Notes under the pieces: model-generated
Seen by the model: the letters and a program-made list of their open reading frames with translations, nothing else
What the model was told of the DNA's origin: nothing
Databases searched by the model: none
Part shown: piece after piece, positions 44,529 through 54,063 of the stretch
Numbering within the stretch: position 1 is the stretch's first letter
Layout: every line of letters begins with the position of its first letter
NCBI GenBank assembly: GCA_963702155.1
Contig: OY969717.1
Span: forward strand, 558,001-622,000
Source of the DNA: G963702155 sp963702155
GTDB lineage: Bacteria > Pseudomonadota > Alphaproteobacteria > Micavibrionales > Micavibrionaceae
Direction of reading: 5' to 3'
DNA length: 64,000 bases
Position numbers and translations under genes: made by a program

Positions 44529-46098
44529 ATCCAGCGTGAAAAAATCGCCTATAAATATAAATCAAATAAATACTAAAGACGATATCAAATGTGCAAATCA
44601 AGCACCTGATATGGATAAGCTGTTTTATGATATGCCGGTGCCGCGTTTTATAATTCGCAAAGATCAAGGCGACAACTTTTTTTTGCAGGATATAAACAAA
44701 CTGGGCGCTCAGTTTTTCGATCTGGATTATAAACATATTGTAAATAGCAACATTTATGACTTCATGCATGTAGAGAGTGCAAAGCAATTCGAGCAATCTT
44801 TCGAAGTATGTTATAGCCGCAAACAACCTGTAACTATCCGCTCCCTACCGGGTGTACCCGGGAAAATAAGAATCTATGGTTTCTATATAACACCCATATT
44901 AGACAAAAAAGACAATGTCTTATATATCGACATTATAGGTCAGCTTGATACGTCTGATAAATCCAATCTAAAGCGCGAACGCGATGATGCTGTATCTCTT
45001 ATGTCATCCATTTTTGATGTAAGTGAAATTGGCATTATTGTAACCGACCAAAAAAACCGAATTATACGCATAAACGACCATTTTATAAATACATTTGGAT
45101 GGTCAAGAGACGAACTTTTGAATGCTGATATTATTGGATTGATTACGCCGGATGAACGCGATGTTGCACGGCAAAATCATAAAGATTTTTTAAAAAGCGG
45201 AATAAACATTTCCGGTGAATTAAAATTTATTCGCAAAAACGGAAGCATCGCATATTGCTTGTTTACGACTGCAATGATTGAGTTAAGCCAGAAAAAACCA
45301 TATCAGGTTTACACTATAATTGATATTACCCTTCGTAAGCAGATGGAAGAGTCTTTAAAGCGTGCAAAGGAACAAGCTGATACAGCCAACCGCGCAAAAT
45401 CGGCATTTCTTGCCAATATGAGCCACGAATTAAGAACACCGCTAAACGCCATTATTGGTTTTTCCGAAATGATGACAAAGGAAACGTTTGGCGCGCTCGG
45501 CCATGCAAAATATGGTGAATACACAAATGATATTCATGCAAGCGCACAACATTTGCTTGAAATTATCAATGAGGTTTTGGATATGTCCAAAATCGAAGCT
45601 GGCCGGATCGAGCTGGACGAAGATGAAATAGACATTCTCGAACTCCTCAAATCTGTAGAGCGTATGATGGCGTCTCGCGCCTTTAGTAATGATCTGAAAA
45701 TCAAGATGGATGTTGCGGAAAACATACCAAATCTTTATGCCGATCAAAGGCTTCTAAGGCAAATTCTGATCAATCTTATAAGCAATGCGGTTAAATTTTC
45801 AGAGCGCGGCGGCGAAATAAATATCATGGCACATATCCTTCAAAGCGGTGAAATGCGTATTGTTATTGCCGATAATGGCATTGGCATACCAAAAGAAAAA
45901 ATCACAAGGGCATTAGAACCCTTTGGTCAAATATCTGACGTACCGGAAAAGTCCAGTAAAGAAGGAACAGGTCTTGGCTTACCTTTGGCTGTTGCTATGG
46001 TCGAGCTTCATGATGGTACACTCACCATTGATTCAGAATTTGATCAGGGCACTAAAGTCTTTGTCACCTTTCCCGCACGGCGCATTATGATGTCTTGA
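44506..46098 (+). CDS. PAS-domain sensor histidine kinase
   Basis: A 530-residue cytoplasmic histidine kinase. Two PAS domains (about 35-150 and 165-290, the second with GIIVTDQKNRIIRINDHFIN) precede the HisKA dimerisation domain with phospho-His in NMSHELRTPLNAIIGFSEMM (near residue 310), and a HATPase domain with NLISNAVKFSERGGE (N box), IADNGIGIPKEKI (G1) and GTGLGLPLAVAMVELHDGTL (G2). The kinase core resembles the PleC/DivJ class. A GTG at 44536 is an alternative start after the previous stop. No response regulator is adjacent. No membrane segment is seen. Confidence 0.93.
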   Translation: MFRNYRIKSSVKKSPININQINTKDDIKCANQAPDMDKLFYDMPVPRFIIRKDQGDNFFLQDINKLGAQFFDLDYKHIVNSNIYDFMHVESAKQFEQSFEVCYSRKQPVTIRSLPGVPGKIRIYGFYITPILDKKDNVLYIDIIGQLDTSDKSNLKRERDDAVSLMSSIFDVSEIGIIVTDQKNRIIRINDHFINTFGWSRDELLNADIIGLITPDERDVARQNHKDFLKSGINISGELKFIRKNGSIAYCLFTTAMIELSQKKPYQVYTIIDITLRKQMEESLKRAKEQADTANRAKSAFLANMSHELRTPLNAIIGFSEMMTKETFGALGHAKYGEYTNDIHASAQHLLEIINEVLDMSKIEAGRIELDEDEIDILELLKSVERMMASRAFSNDLKIKMDVAENIPNLYADQRLLRQILINLISNAVKFSERGGEINIMAHILQSGEMRIVIADNGIGIPKEKITRALEPFGQISDVPEKSSKEGTGLGLPLAVAMVELHDGTLTIDSEFDQGTKVFVTFPARRIMMS

Positions 46099-46191
46099 AA
46101 AAAGCAAAGCGCCAGATAGCGCTTGCCGTAATATAAAAATAATTGCAAACTCTAAAGATTATAAAGCAATTTCAATTTTTAAAAATCAGGA

Positions 46192-46605
46192 ATGGGTTTT
46201 GATATGTCGTCATTAGAACAAAAATGCGCAGAAGCCGGATTAAAAATGACCGGTCAGCGTAAAACAATTCTAAAGGTTTTAGGCGAATCACAAGATCACC
46301 CTTCGGTTGAAGATGTGTACGACCGCGCAAAAGTTATGGATGCATCTATCAGTATTGCAACCGTGTACCGTACTTTGAGTTTACTGGACGAACTTGATCT
46401 GGTTATAAGGCATGAATTTCAAGAAGGTTATTCCAGATACGAAGTCAATTGGGATCACCATCATCACTTAATTGATCTAGAAACAGGAAAGGTAATTGAA
46501 TTCCAGAATGAAGAATTGGAAATTTTAAAAGAAAAAATTGCACATGAACTTGGTTATGAACTTATAGATCATAGATTAGAGTTATACGGTAAAAAAATAA
46601 AATAA
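46192..46605 (+). CDS. fur: Fur-family metal-responsive regulator
   Basis: A 137-residue Fur-family repressor. DNA-binding winged helix: LKMTGQRKTILKVLGESQDH (15-35) to SISIATVYRTLSLLDELDLV. The metal-binding region WDHHHHLIDLETGKVIEFQN holds the histidine cluster and a glutamate. The CxxC zinc cysteines of many Fur proteins are absent, as in several alphaproteobacterial Fur/Mur proteins, so it could sense iron or manganese. Alternative start at ATG 46204. The weak stem AAGCGC-CAGATA-GCGCTT (46107-46124) precedes it. Confidence 0.9.
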   Translation: MGFDMSSLEQKCAEAGLKMTGQRKTILKVLGESQDHPSVEDVYDRAKVMDASISIATVYRTLSLLDELDLVIRHEFQEGYSRYEVNWDHHHHLIDLETGKVIEFQNEELEILKEKIAHELGYELIDHRLELYGKKIK

Positions 46606-46617
46606 GAGCAAATAAGT

Positions 46618-46848
46618 ATGTCATGTAGCCCAATAGAGTTTGATGCAGCCAATGATAAAGAGCGCTGTAAGTGTCGTGCCGCTGTTTTGAGGGCGTATAA
46701 TGGAATGATAAAAACAGGCGCACCGCAAAACTTCGCAATGGATGCCGCAAGAATTTTATATTCATATCATCACCCCGAGGATCAGTTAATCGATGCCGCC
46801 CTTACAGTAGAAAGATGGGTGTGTAGTCAAGCCGGTGCTTTTCACTAA
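46618..46848 (+). CDS. Small conserved-looking hypothetical protein
   Basis: A 76-residue protein with three cysteines (MSCSPIEFDAANDKERCKCR) and a helical remainder (AVLRAYNGMIKTGAPQNFAM). It sits 12 bases after fur and 22 before DUF1491, so all three are probably one transcript. Function unknown. Confidence 0.65.
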   Translation: MSCSPIEFDAANDKERCKCRAAVLRAYNGMIKTGAPQNFAMDAARILYSYHHPEDQLIDAALTVERWVCSQAGAFH

Positions 46849-46870
46849 TATTTGATAGGGTTTAAAAAAG

Positions 46871-47206
46871 ATGGATGATGGCCGTCTACAAACCGGATTG
46901 TTCCTCGACGCACATTTTTACCGATTTACAAAACAAGGCAAATTTTATTATGTTTTAAATACCGGCGCATATGCCTCTGGTATTATTATGCTCAAAATAA
47001 ACATGCTGGGGCAGGGGTTTAAATTACTGATCCAGCAACGCGATTTTGATGGCAATTTGGTTTGGGAAAATGCCTTGGATACAGCAACGCCTAAAGAAAA
47101 AGATATTGATGAATACATTAAACGTTCGATAGAGCGTGATCCTGATATTTGGGTTATTGAAATCGAAGATCAGAGCGGTATAAATCCGTTTGAAAATAAA
47201 GATTAA
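46871..47206 (+). CDS. DUF1491 family protein
   Basis: A 111-residue protein of the alphaproteobacterial DUF1491 family. The start LQTGLFLDAHFYRFTKQGKF and VLNTGAYASGIIMLKINMLG, together with IERDPDIWVIEIEDQSGINP at the end, match the family pattern. Function unknown. It is encoded behind fur. Confidence 0.83.
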   Translation: MDDGRLQTGLFLDAHFYRFTKQGKFYYVLNTGAYASGIIMLKINMLGQGFKLLIQQRDFDGNLVWENALDTATPKEKDIDEYIKRSIERDPDIWVIEIEDQSGINPFENKD

Positions 47207-47283
47207 TAAATTTACTTTTATACTGGACAAAAAACGTACTCTTTGATATAAAACTATAAATAAACTGCTTATCGGAGAACATT

Positions 47284-47823
47284 ATGGACATTAATAATAC
47301 GCGTTTGGCTTTCAAGGAAGTTAATGGATTTGAAGTTGAGTTTTCTGTTCAACCTAAATCACAAAGTTTAGCTTCAAAACTTATGAATGTGTTTAATACT
47401 GAAACAAAATCATTGTCTGTTCGTGAGTTATATCAAACTTATATTAATAATTCTGCTAAACAGGGTGCCGATCCAAAAAATTTAGAGCAATTACGCAATG
47501 GCTTGTTTACAGTACATAAAACTTACGGTGAACATATTTTTGAAGCTAATCTAACAGAGTCGCAAAATGATAATTTTAATAGATTGTTGGAACGATTTGG
47601 ACAAAAAGCAAAAAAGCGTATTTACACACCATCTGAAAATTACATTCGTGTTGGACGTATTGAAGAAAATAAAAAGCCATGCGAAACGGTTAATGTTTCA
47701 ACACCAGGTCAGAATCAGGTCAAGGCTTATCCTGATACATTGCCACTTGAAGCGTATAGGGAAAGAAAAATACCTTCTAATTTAAAAATTCCGGGTATTA
47801 CACATCCTTCGGTTGCTATCTAA
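47284..47823 (+). CDS. Hypothetical protein with divergent codon use
   Basis: A 179-residue product (MDINNTRLAFKEVNGFEVEF ...) with a good GGAGA site seven bases upstream. It lacks a signal or membrane helix. Its codons are noticeably T- and A-ending compared with DUF1491 and prfC on either side, which suggests acquisition. No recognised domain. A terminator follows the stop. Confidence 0.65.
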   Translation: MDINNTRLAFKEVNGFEVEFSVQPKSQSLASKLMNVFNTETKSLSVRELYQTYINNSAKQGADPKNLEQLRNGLFTVHKTYGEHIFEANLTESQNDNFNRLLERFGQKAKKRIYTPSENYIRVGRIEENKKPCETVNVSTPGQNQVKAYPDTLPLEAYRERKIPSNLKIPGITHPSVAI

Positions 47824-47855
47824 ATCAACGCATACCAAAAAGTTAAAATTGTTAT

Positions 47856-47884
47856 AACGCCCTGCCTTGATTGCGGGGCGTTTT
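47856..47884 (+). terminator. Terminator between the hypothetical gene and prfC
   Basis: AACGCCCTGC, loop CTTGATT, GCGGGGCGTT form a 10-bp stem with one T-G pair, followed by TT. It ends only 17 bases before the prfC start, so it may also attenuate prfC. Confidence 0.7.
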
Positions 47885-47900
47885 GCGTATAAAACAAGCC

Positions 47901-49472
47901 ATGCTTAAAGATATTATAAATCAAAGACGTACATTCGCTATTATTTCGCATCCCGATGCGGGTAAAACAACGCTTACCGAAAAACTACTTTTGTTTGGAG
48001 GTGCAATTCAGATGGCTGGTATGGTCAAGGCAAAGGGAGACAGACGACGCGCACGATCCGACTGGATGAAAGTGGAACAAGAGCGAGGGATTTCTGTCGC
48101 CTCTAGCGTTATGACCTTTGATTACGATAAAAAAACGTATAATCTGCTCGATACACCCGGCCACGAAGACTTCTCGGAAGATACATATAGAGTTCTAACG
48201 GCTGTAGACAGCGCAATTATGGTGCTGGACAGCGCGAAAGGTATTGAAACGCAGACCTTAAAACTGTTCGAGGTGTGCCGTCTACGGGATATGCCGATTA
48301 TAACCTTCATAAATAAGCTCGACCGTGAGGGGCAAGACCCGTTTGATCTTCTTGATGAAATAGAACAAAAGCTGGCCTTGGATGTGGTGCCAGCAACATG
48401 GCCAATAGGCATGGGACGAGACTTTAAAGGATGTTATGATATATTGAATGACGAATTACTCCTTTTTGACCGTTCAAAAGGAGATACGATCAAGCAAGGC
48501 ATAGAATGTGCCGGCTTGGATGATCCAAAACTTGATGAATTATTAGGTAGTGATACGGCTGATAAATTACGCGAAGATGTAGGCATGGCCAAGGCATTAT
48601 GCAAACCGTTTGACCGTAAAGCATATTTGGAAGGGCATATGACCCCAGTCTTTTTCGGTAGTGCAGTTAATAATTTTGGCGTTCAGGAGCTATTGAACGG
48701 TATTGGTGTGTTTGCACCCGCACCACGCCCTCAAAAAACAGAAACTAGACACGTACACCCCGATGAAAAGAAGGTCAGCGCATTCGTGTTTAAAATTCAA
48801 GCGAATATGGATCCAAAACATAGAGACCGTATGGCGTTCGCCCGTATATGTTCAGGAAAATTTAAACGTGGTATGAAATTAAAACACGTACGCAGTGGTA
48901 AAATGCAAACGATACATTCCCCGCAACTTTTTCTAGCGCAAGATCGGGAGATGGCAGAAGAAGCCTTTCCTGGAGATATTATAGGCCTTCCGAACTATGG
49001 CGGCCTTCGTATTGGGGACGCCCTTACAGAAGGTGAGGATTTGGTATTTAAAGATATACCGAGCTTTGCACCCGAGTACATGCAAAAGGCACGCCCCGAA
49101 GATCCGCTCAAAGCCAAGCATTTAGGTAAAGCTCTAGAGCAATTGGCGGAAGAAGGGGCAGCACGCGTATTTAAACCTGTTATGGATGCAGATTGGGTGG
49201 TCGGAGTGGTTGGCCCGCTTCAATTTGATGTTTTGATTGATCGCATACGTACAGAATATGATATACCGGTAAAATTTGAGCAATCACAGCTACATACAGC
49301 ACGATGGCTCGAGGCAGATGATCCCAAAATATTAAAAAAGTTTATTGACACATATGGTTCTGCAATTGCAAATGATCATGATGGTGACCCGGTATTTTTG
49401 GCAAGAAATGCATGGCATTTAACAGATGCAGAAGAAAAAAATCCGGATGTTCATTTTAAATCGACAAAATAA
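47901..49472 (+). CDS. prfC: Peptide chain release factor 3
   Basis: RF3, the GTPase that recycles RF1 and RF2 after termination. From ATG 47901 (a frame from 47871 overlaps the terminator). G1 ISHPDAGKTTLTEKLLLFGG, G2 QERGISVASSVMTFDYD, G3 LLDTPGHEDFSEDTYRVLTA and G4 FINKLDREGQDP are all present. The C-terminal RF3 domain follows (from about 385), giving 523 residues, the usual size. Confidence 0.96.
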   Translation: MLKDIINQRRTFAIISHPDAGKTTLTEKLLLFGGAIQMAGMVKAKGDRRRARSDWMKVEQERGISVASSVMTFDYDKKTYNLLDTPGHEDFSEDTYRVLTAVDSAIMVLDSAKGIETQTLKLFEVCRLRDMPIITFINKLDREGQDPFDLLDEIEQKLALDVVPATWPIGMGRDFKGCYDILNDELLLFDRSKGDTIKQGIECAGLDDPKLDELLGSDTADKLREDVGMAKALCKPFDRKAYLEGHMTPVFFGSAVNNFGVQELLNGIGVFAPAPRPQKTETRHVHPDEKKVSAFVFKIQANMDPKHRDRMAFARICSGKFKRGMKLKHVRSGKMQTIHSPQLFLAQDREMAEEAFPGDIIGLPNYGGLRIGDALTEGEDLVFKDIPSFAPEYMQKARPEDPLKAKHLGKALEQLAEEGAARVFKPVMDADWVVGVVGPLQFDVLIDRIRTEYDIPVKFEQSQLHTARWLEADDPKILKKFIDTYGSAIANDHDGDPVFLARNAWHLTDAEEKNPDVHFKSTK

Positions 49473-49491
49473 TAATTAACAGTTTCAAGCA

Positions 49492-49644
49492 CTATCGTAA
49501 TAGCATAGATGGTTCTGCACCATAGGGTTGAGGAAAGCGCGCCTGCAAAAGCTCAGAAAGGCGAGCGTCATTTTCCATGTCCTGTGATCGTGCATCTAAA
49601 ACATGAGCATTAAATTCTTTAGTAAGTGGATTTTCTTTAAACAT
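49492..49644 (-). CDS. Small hypothetical protein
   Basis: A 50-residue frame from ATG 49644 (MFKENPLTKEFNAHVLDARS) with an AAGGC sequence about nine bases upstream. It is acidic, helical, and ends AEPSMLLR. It fills most of the 270-base gap between prfC and the spermidine-synthase-like gene. Unknown function, moderate support. Confidence 0.45.
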   Translation of the reverse strand: MFKENPLTKEFNAHVLDARSQDMENDARLSELLQARFPQPYGAEPSMLLR

Positions 49645-49745
49645 GAATAAAGCCTTTTGATATCATTATTTATATCAAATAGGGTACACACAAAATCTTA
49701 GGAAAGTGTGAAATAATACTTAAGTAATTATATTTTGATCATTAC

Positions 49746-52004
49746 TTATTTTTGCCCACTTTTATTCTGCTCATGTAAAATCTCTGATCTCTGAGCAAAA
49801 GTAGAAGCACCAAGTACACTAAGAATATTAGAATAACTATCCGTCCAAACGCCAACACTTTCATTAACGATTACAGGTTCCCAATTATTACCAACAAGGT
49901 ATTCCTCAAAATCATCATCAAAAGCAAATGTTATAAAATGTGATGGTACATAAAAAAAGTTTGTATCTTTTACACGTTCATGCAAAGAAACCTTGGCATA
50001 TGCTTTTAAACCTAGTTCTTTTGCAATATTGGCCAGAACAGGCTCAATATCCAGATGTTTGTTACTTATGTGAAATGTCAAAACGCCATCAGGTTTAAGT
50101 TTTGTCACATATAGCTCAATAGCTTCTTTTGTAATCAAATGAATTGGAATATTATCAGAGCTATAAACATCATTCAAAATAAAGTCATATTTTTGATCCG
50201 GTTGTTTTGAAATTGTCAATCGGGCATCCCCTAGAATAATGCTATATTGACTTCCACAATTACTTAAAAAAGTAAATAATTCGGGGTTTTCAGCAATCTT
50301 AATCATATCAAGATCAATTTCATAAAAATCAAAATAACGATTTGGATGCGTATAACATGCTGTCACGCCAACCCCAAGGCCTGTAACGGCCACAATATGG
50401 TTTTCTGTCTTTTTATCTAAGTATTTAAAAACATCAGATAAAGGGCTTTTGGGGCCATAATAAGATGTTTTTTCTAACTCCATATCCTGAACGAGATATT
50501 GCGTACCGTGATTTGTTGTACCATGTAGAGCTATGCGCTCACCATCCGCCGTATCAATGACATTAATAATGCCAAAAAAATTACGGGTTCTAAAATGATT
50601 TTCTACGATCCAGGATTCGTTAGGAAGTGTACCTGGCATATAGAATATAAATGAAACAAAACAAATTATAGCAAAAGCCGTACGCTTCGTAATAAAGAAA
50701 AAGCAGGATACCAAAAAGAAGTATGCAAAAAGTTTCTTGAAAAGAACCAGCATAGGAGTGTTGATGTAATAGCTAATAATAACAAGGATTATGATTGTAG
50801 CAACTACCCATAAAATTTTCTTATTTAGCATTTTGAGTTGGGATTTTGATGCATATCTCAAAAAAGCAGAAAAACCAAGAACAAGACCATACTCAATCGG
50901 AAGTGTAAAAAATTGCGGCGCAATAATAGCATTAAAAAACCCGCCTAGCGCCCCGCCTAGTGACATCATAAGATAGAACTCTGTCAAATGTTTTGAATGC
51001 GGACGCATACTGGCCAATTCGGTATGACAAGAAAGCGCGATCACAAAAAAGGCAAACAAATGAAATGGCAAAAGCCATGCTTGCACAACACCTCCAAAAA
51101 TCATTAATTGTGCAAGCATGAGTATCAATACAAACCCGTGCACAATCATGATGTGATCGCGTTTAAATAAGGGTTTGCGAGCAAAAACAAGTACAAACGT
51201 ACCGACATAAAGGGCTAACGGTACAATCCAAAGTAAGGGCACAGATGCGACATCTGTGGTAAGATAAGTTGTTACACCAAGCATAAGGGAGGATGGAACA
51301 AATGCTAACAATATCCACATAAAACGCGTTTTGTGAGAAGGCGTTTCAATAATTTTCTGTTCGGTTCTTTTATCAAGATTTGATACTTTATCCTCCCGTA
51401 CGCTTTTCCAAGACAAAACAACACAGACAAAAGCAAAAGCACCCAACGCAATATAGCCATACATCCAGATATCAGACTGTTGATATAAATCAAAAAATGG
51501 CTCCAAAACCAGCGGATAAGCAAATAATGAAGCGAGCGACCCTAGATTACTAGCCGCATATAAAAAATATGGGTCATTTGCATCCTTATGAGCGCTTGCC
51601 GCGAACCATCTTTGAAACATTGGCGCACTCGCAGCTAAAACAAAAAAAGGCCCGCCGACTACAATGAGCATAAGGTTGAGTTGCCACAAAGTTGGGTCTT
51701 TATCAAAAGGCGGGAAAGTACCCTCTGGAATACCCAATGGCAAAACAAAGGCAAACAAAACCAGTAAAGTAAGATGGATAGTAGATTGCATGCGGACACT
51801 TAAATATTTGGAAGTCGCATGCGCGTACGCATAGCCACCAAGCAAACATACCTGAAAAAATAACATCGCCGTGTTCCAGACCTGCGGCGTACCACCCAAA
51901 AGCGGCAAAATCATTTTTGAAAATAACGGCTGAACTGAGAATAAAAGAGCCGCGCTTAAAAGCAACGTAAGTGAAAAAACAGGTACATAGGCTTTATTTA
52001 ACAT
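49746..52004 (-). CDS. Membrane protein fused to a spermidine-synthase-like methyltransferase domain
   Basis: A 752-residue fusion. About residues 1-460 form some 12 membrane helices, beginning FSLTLLLSAALLFSVQPLFS and GGTPQVWNTAMLFFQVCLLG. The soluble C-terminus (about 475-740) is a Rossmann domain resembling spermidine synthase, with GLGVGVTACYTHPNRYFDFY, an acidic EIDLDMIKIAENPE motif and DARLTISKQPDQKYDFILND. These multi-helix spermidine-synthase-like proteins are widespread, and their substrate is not established. Polyamine synthesis is not proven. Confidence 0.87.
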   Translation of the reverse strand: MLNKAYVPVFSLTLLLSAALLFSVQPLFSKMILPLLGGTPQVWNTAMLFFQVCLLGGYAYAHATSKYLSVRMQSTIHLTLLVLFAFVLPLGIPEGTFPPFDKDPTLWQLNLMLIVVGGPFFVLAASAPMFQRWFAASAHKDANDPYFLYAASNLGSLASLFAYPLVLEPFFDLYQQSDIWMYGYIALGAFAFVCVVLSWKSVREDKVSNLDKRTEQKIIETPSHKTRFMWILLAFVPSSLMLGVTTYLTTDVASVPLLWIVPLALYVGTFVLVFARKPLFKRDHIMIVHGFVLILMLAQLMIFGGVVQAWLLPFHLFAFFVIALSCHTELASMRPHSKHLTEFYLMMSLGGALGGFFNAIIAPQFFTLPIEYGLVLGFSAFLRYASKSQLKMLNKKILWVVATIIILVIISYYINTPMLVLFKKLFAYFFLVSCFFFITKRTAFAIICFVSFIFYMPGTLPNESWIVENHFRTRNFFGIINVIDTADGERIALHGTTNHGTQYLVQDMELEKTSYYGPKSPLSDVFKYLDKKTENHIVAVTGLGVGVTACYTHPNRYFDFYEIDLDMIKIAENPELFTFLSNCGSQYSIILGDARLTISKQPDQKYDFILNDVYSSDNIPIHLITKEAIELYVTKLKPDGVLTFHISNKHLDIEPVLANIAKELGLKAYAKVSLHERVKDTNFFYVPSHFITFAFDDDFEEYLVGNNWEPVIVNESVGVWTDSYSNILSVLGASTFAQRSEILHEQNKSGQK

Positions 52005-52157
52005 GTGAAATTCTCAAAAATATAATAAAAAGATTTTAATTTGTGACACATCTATAAAATTCGGGCAAGAACTCATAATTTACAAACATTAAAAATATAA
52101 ATATTATTTGTATTTCTTTACAAAAAGGAATAATGAGTACCTATAAAGTACACTTTC

Positions 52158-52188
52158 TTGAGCAAACTTAGGGTGCGCAAGGTATAAT
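52158..52188 (+). promoter_or_regulatory. Predicted promoter of the suf operon
   Basis: TTGAGC (52158-52163) and TATAAT (52183-52188) with a 19-base spacer. The -10 box ends five bases before the ATG of the regulator, predicting a leaderless message. An inverted GTAC ... GTAC pair (about 52138-52152) lies just upstream and may be an operator for the regulator. Confidence 0.5.
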
Positions 52189-52193
52189 ATTGA

Positions 52194-52598
52194 ATGATAA
52201 AAATATCAAAACTTGCTGATTATGCAGTTGTAATCCTTGCCTCTATGCCGGATAAAACAAATGCCCTTATGTCCGCCTCCGAGATTTCGGAGAAAACCAC
52301 ATTGCCAGTACCAACAGTTGCCAAGGTGCTAAAGCTACTTGCAAAAGGCGAGGTTATAGATTCTGTAAGGGGCGCCAATGGTGGATATAAATTAGCCCGA
52401 AAACAAAGAGAAATAAGCGTTTACGACATTGTAACTGCCGTGGACGGCCCTATATGTTTAACATCCTGCGTTGACAACATTGGCGTAGCATGTGAATACA
52501 CCAATTGCTGTGTTATTAAAGGAAGATGGGATCAGGTCAATAATGTTATAAAAGACGCGCTCGGTAATATGTCTTTGTCTGATATGGTAAAAGTTTAA
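52194..52598 (+). CDS. Rrf2-family SUF operon regulator
   Basis: A 134-residue Rrf2 winged-helix regulator: MIKISKLADYAVVILASMPD, then VPTVAKVLKLLAKGEVIDSV and RGANGGYKLARKQREISVYD. Cysteines in CLTSCVDNIGVACEYTNCC could bind an Fe-S cluster as in IscR. In alphaproteobacteria this family (TIGR02944-type SUF assembly regulator) heads the suf operon and adjusts it to Fe-S demand. sufB follows after 10 bases. Confidence 0.92.
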   Translation: MIKISKLADYAVVILASMPDKTNALMSASEISEKTTLPVPTVAKVLKLLAKGEVIDSVRGANGGYKLARKQREISVYDIVTAVDGPICLTSCVDNIGVACEYTNCCVIKGRWDQVNNVIKDALGNMSLSDMVKV

Positions 52599-52608
52599 AG
52601 GATATAAA

Positions 52609-54063
52609 ATGGGTATTTCAGACCAAACTATTGAACAAGTTGAAAATATTGGCCGTACGTATGAAGCGGGCTTTTACACCGATATTGAATCTGACAAGGC
52701 GCCAAAAGGTTTAAGCGAGGACACCATTCGCTTTATTTCTGCAAAAAAAAATGAGCCGGCATGGCTACTCGAATGGCGTTTAAAGGCCTATAAAAAATGG
52801 CTTGATATGCCCGAACCAAAATGGGCAAAAGTTGAATTTCCGGAAATAGATTACCAAGACGCATATTATTATGCAGCCCCAAAGTCTATGGAGGATCGCC
52901 CAAAATCGTTGGATGAGGTCGACCCAAAGCTGTTGGAAACATACGAAAAATTAGGTATTCCTTTGCGAGAGCAAGAAATGCTGGCTGGTGTTGCGGTTGA
53001 TGTTGTATTTGATTCCGTGTCGGTTGCAACAACCTTTAAAGAAAAACTGCACGAAGCAGGTGTAATTTTCTGCTCCATCAGTGATGCCGTGCAAAACCAT
53101 CCCGAGCTAATCAAAAAATATATGGGCTCGGTCGTACCACCTGGCGATAACAAACATGCGTGCTTGAATTCCGCAGTGTTCACCGATGGCTCTTTTGTGT
53201 ATATACCCGAAGGCGTGCGATGCCCGATGGAATTATCAACGTATTTCCGTATCAATGAGCTGAATACAGGTCAATTTGAGCGTACGCTTATCATCGCTGA
53301 AAAAGGGTCGTACGTGTCTTATCTTGAAGGCTGCACAGCACCGATGCGAGATGAAAATCAGATGCATGCCGCTGTAGTAGAGCTTATTGCACACGAAGAC
53401 GCCGAAATAAAATACTCAACTGTGCAAAACTGGTACCCCGGTGATGAAAATGGCGTAGGCGGCGTTTATAATTTTGTTACAAAACGCGGTATTTGTGAAG
53501 GCCGCAATTCCAAAATTTCTTGGACACAAGTCGAAACCGGCAGCGCGATTACATGGAAATATCCATCCTGTATATTAAAAGGGGATAACTCTGTGGGTGA
53601 ATTTTATTCGGTCGCTATAACAAATGCCCACCAACAGGCTGATACCGGTACAAAAATGATCCACATGGGAAAAAACACCCGTTCTCGTATTATTTCAAAA
53701 GGCATCAGTGCCGGAAAATCAGACAACACGTACAGGGGGATTGTAAAAATTCTGCCCAAAGCCGAAGGCGCAAGAAATTTCACCGTATGTGATAGTCTTC
53801 TTATTGGTGATCAATGCGGCGCGCACACTGTACCTTATATTGAAAGCCGTAATAAAACCGCAAGTTTAGAACACGAAGCAACAACAAGTAAAATTGGTGA
53901 AGACCAGCTATTTTATTGCATGCAACGGGGCATGAGTGAGGAACAAGCCATCGCCCTCATCGTAAACGGTTTCGCCCGCGAAGTCATGCAAAAACTCCCC
54001 ATGGAATTTGCGGTTGAGGCGCAAAAACTGGTCGGCATCAGCTTGGAGGGGAGTGTTGGATGA
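52609..54063 (+). CDS. sufB: Fe-S cluster assembly scaffold SufB
   Basis: SufB, core of the SufBC2D scaffold on which Fe-S clusters form. The 484-residue product has the conserved VPPGDNKHACLNSAVFTDGS, FVYIPEGVRCPMELSTYFRI, the beta-helix core and the C-terminal cysteine motif CDSLLIGDQCGAHTVPYIES with the catalytic cysteine, then LFYCMQRGMSEEQAIALIVN. Full length. It overlaps the next small gene by ATGA. Confidence 0.96.
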   Translation: MGISDQTIEQVENIGRTYEAGFYTDIESDKAPKGLSEDTIRFISAKKNEPAWLLEWRLKAYKKWLDMPEPKWAKVEFPEIDYQDAYYYAAPKSMEDRPKSLDEVDPKLLETYEKLGIPLREQEMLAGVAVDVVFDSVSVATTFKEKLHEAGVIFCSISDAVQNHPELIKKYMGSVVPPGDNKHACLNSAVFTDGSFVYIPEGVRCPMELSTYFRINELNTGQFERTLIIAEKGSYVSYLEGCTAPMRDENQMHAAVVELIAHEDAEIKYSTVQNWYPGDENGVGGVYNFVTKRGICEGRNSKISWTQVETGSAITWKYPSCILKGDNSVGEFYSVAITNAHQQADTGTKMIHMGKNTRSRIISKGISAGKSDNTYRGIVKILPKAEGARNFTVCDSLLIGDQCGAHTVPYIESRNKTASLEHEATTSKIGEDQLFYCMQRGMSEEQAIALIVNGFAREVMQKLPMEFAVEAQKLVGISLEGSVG

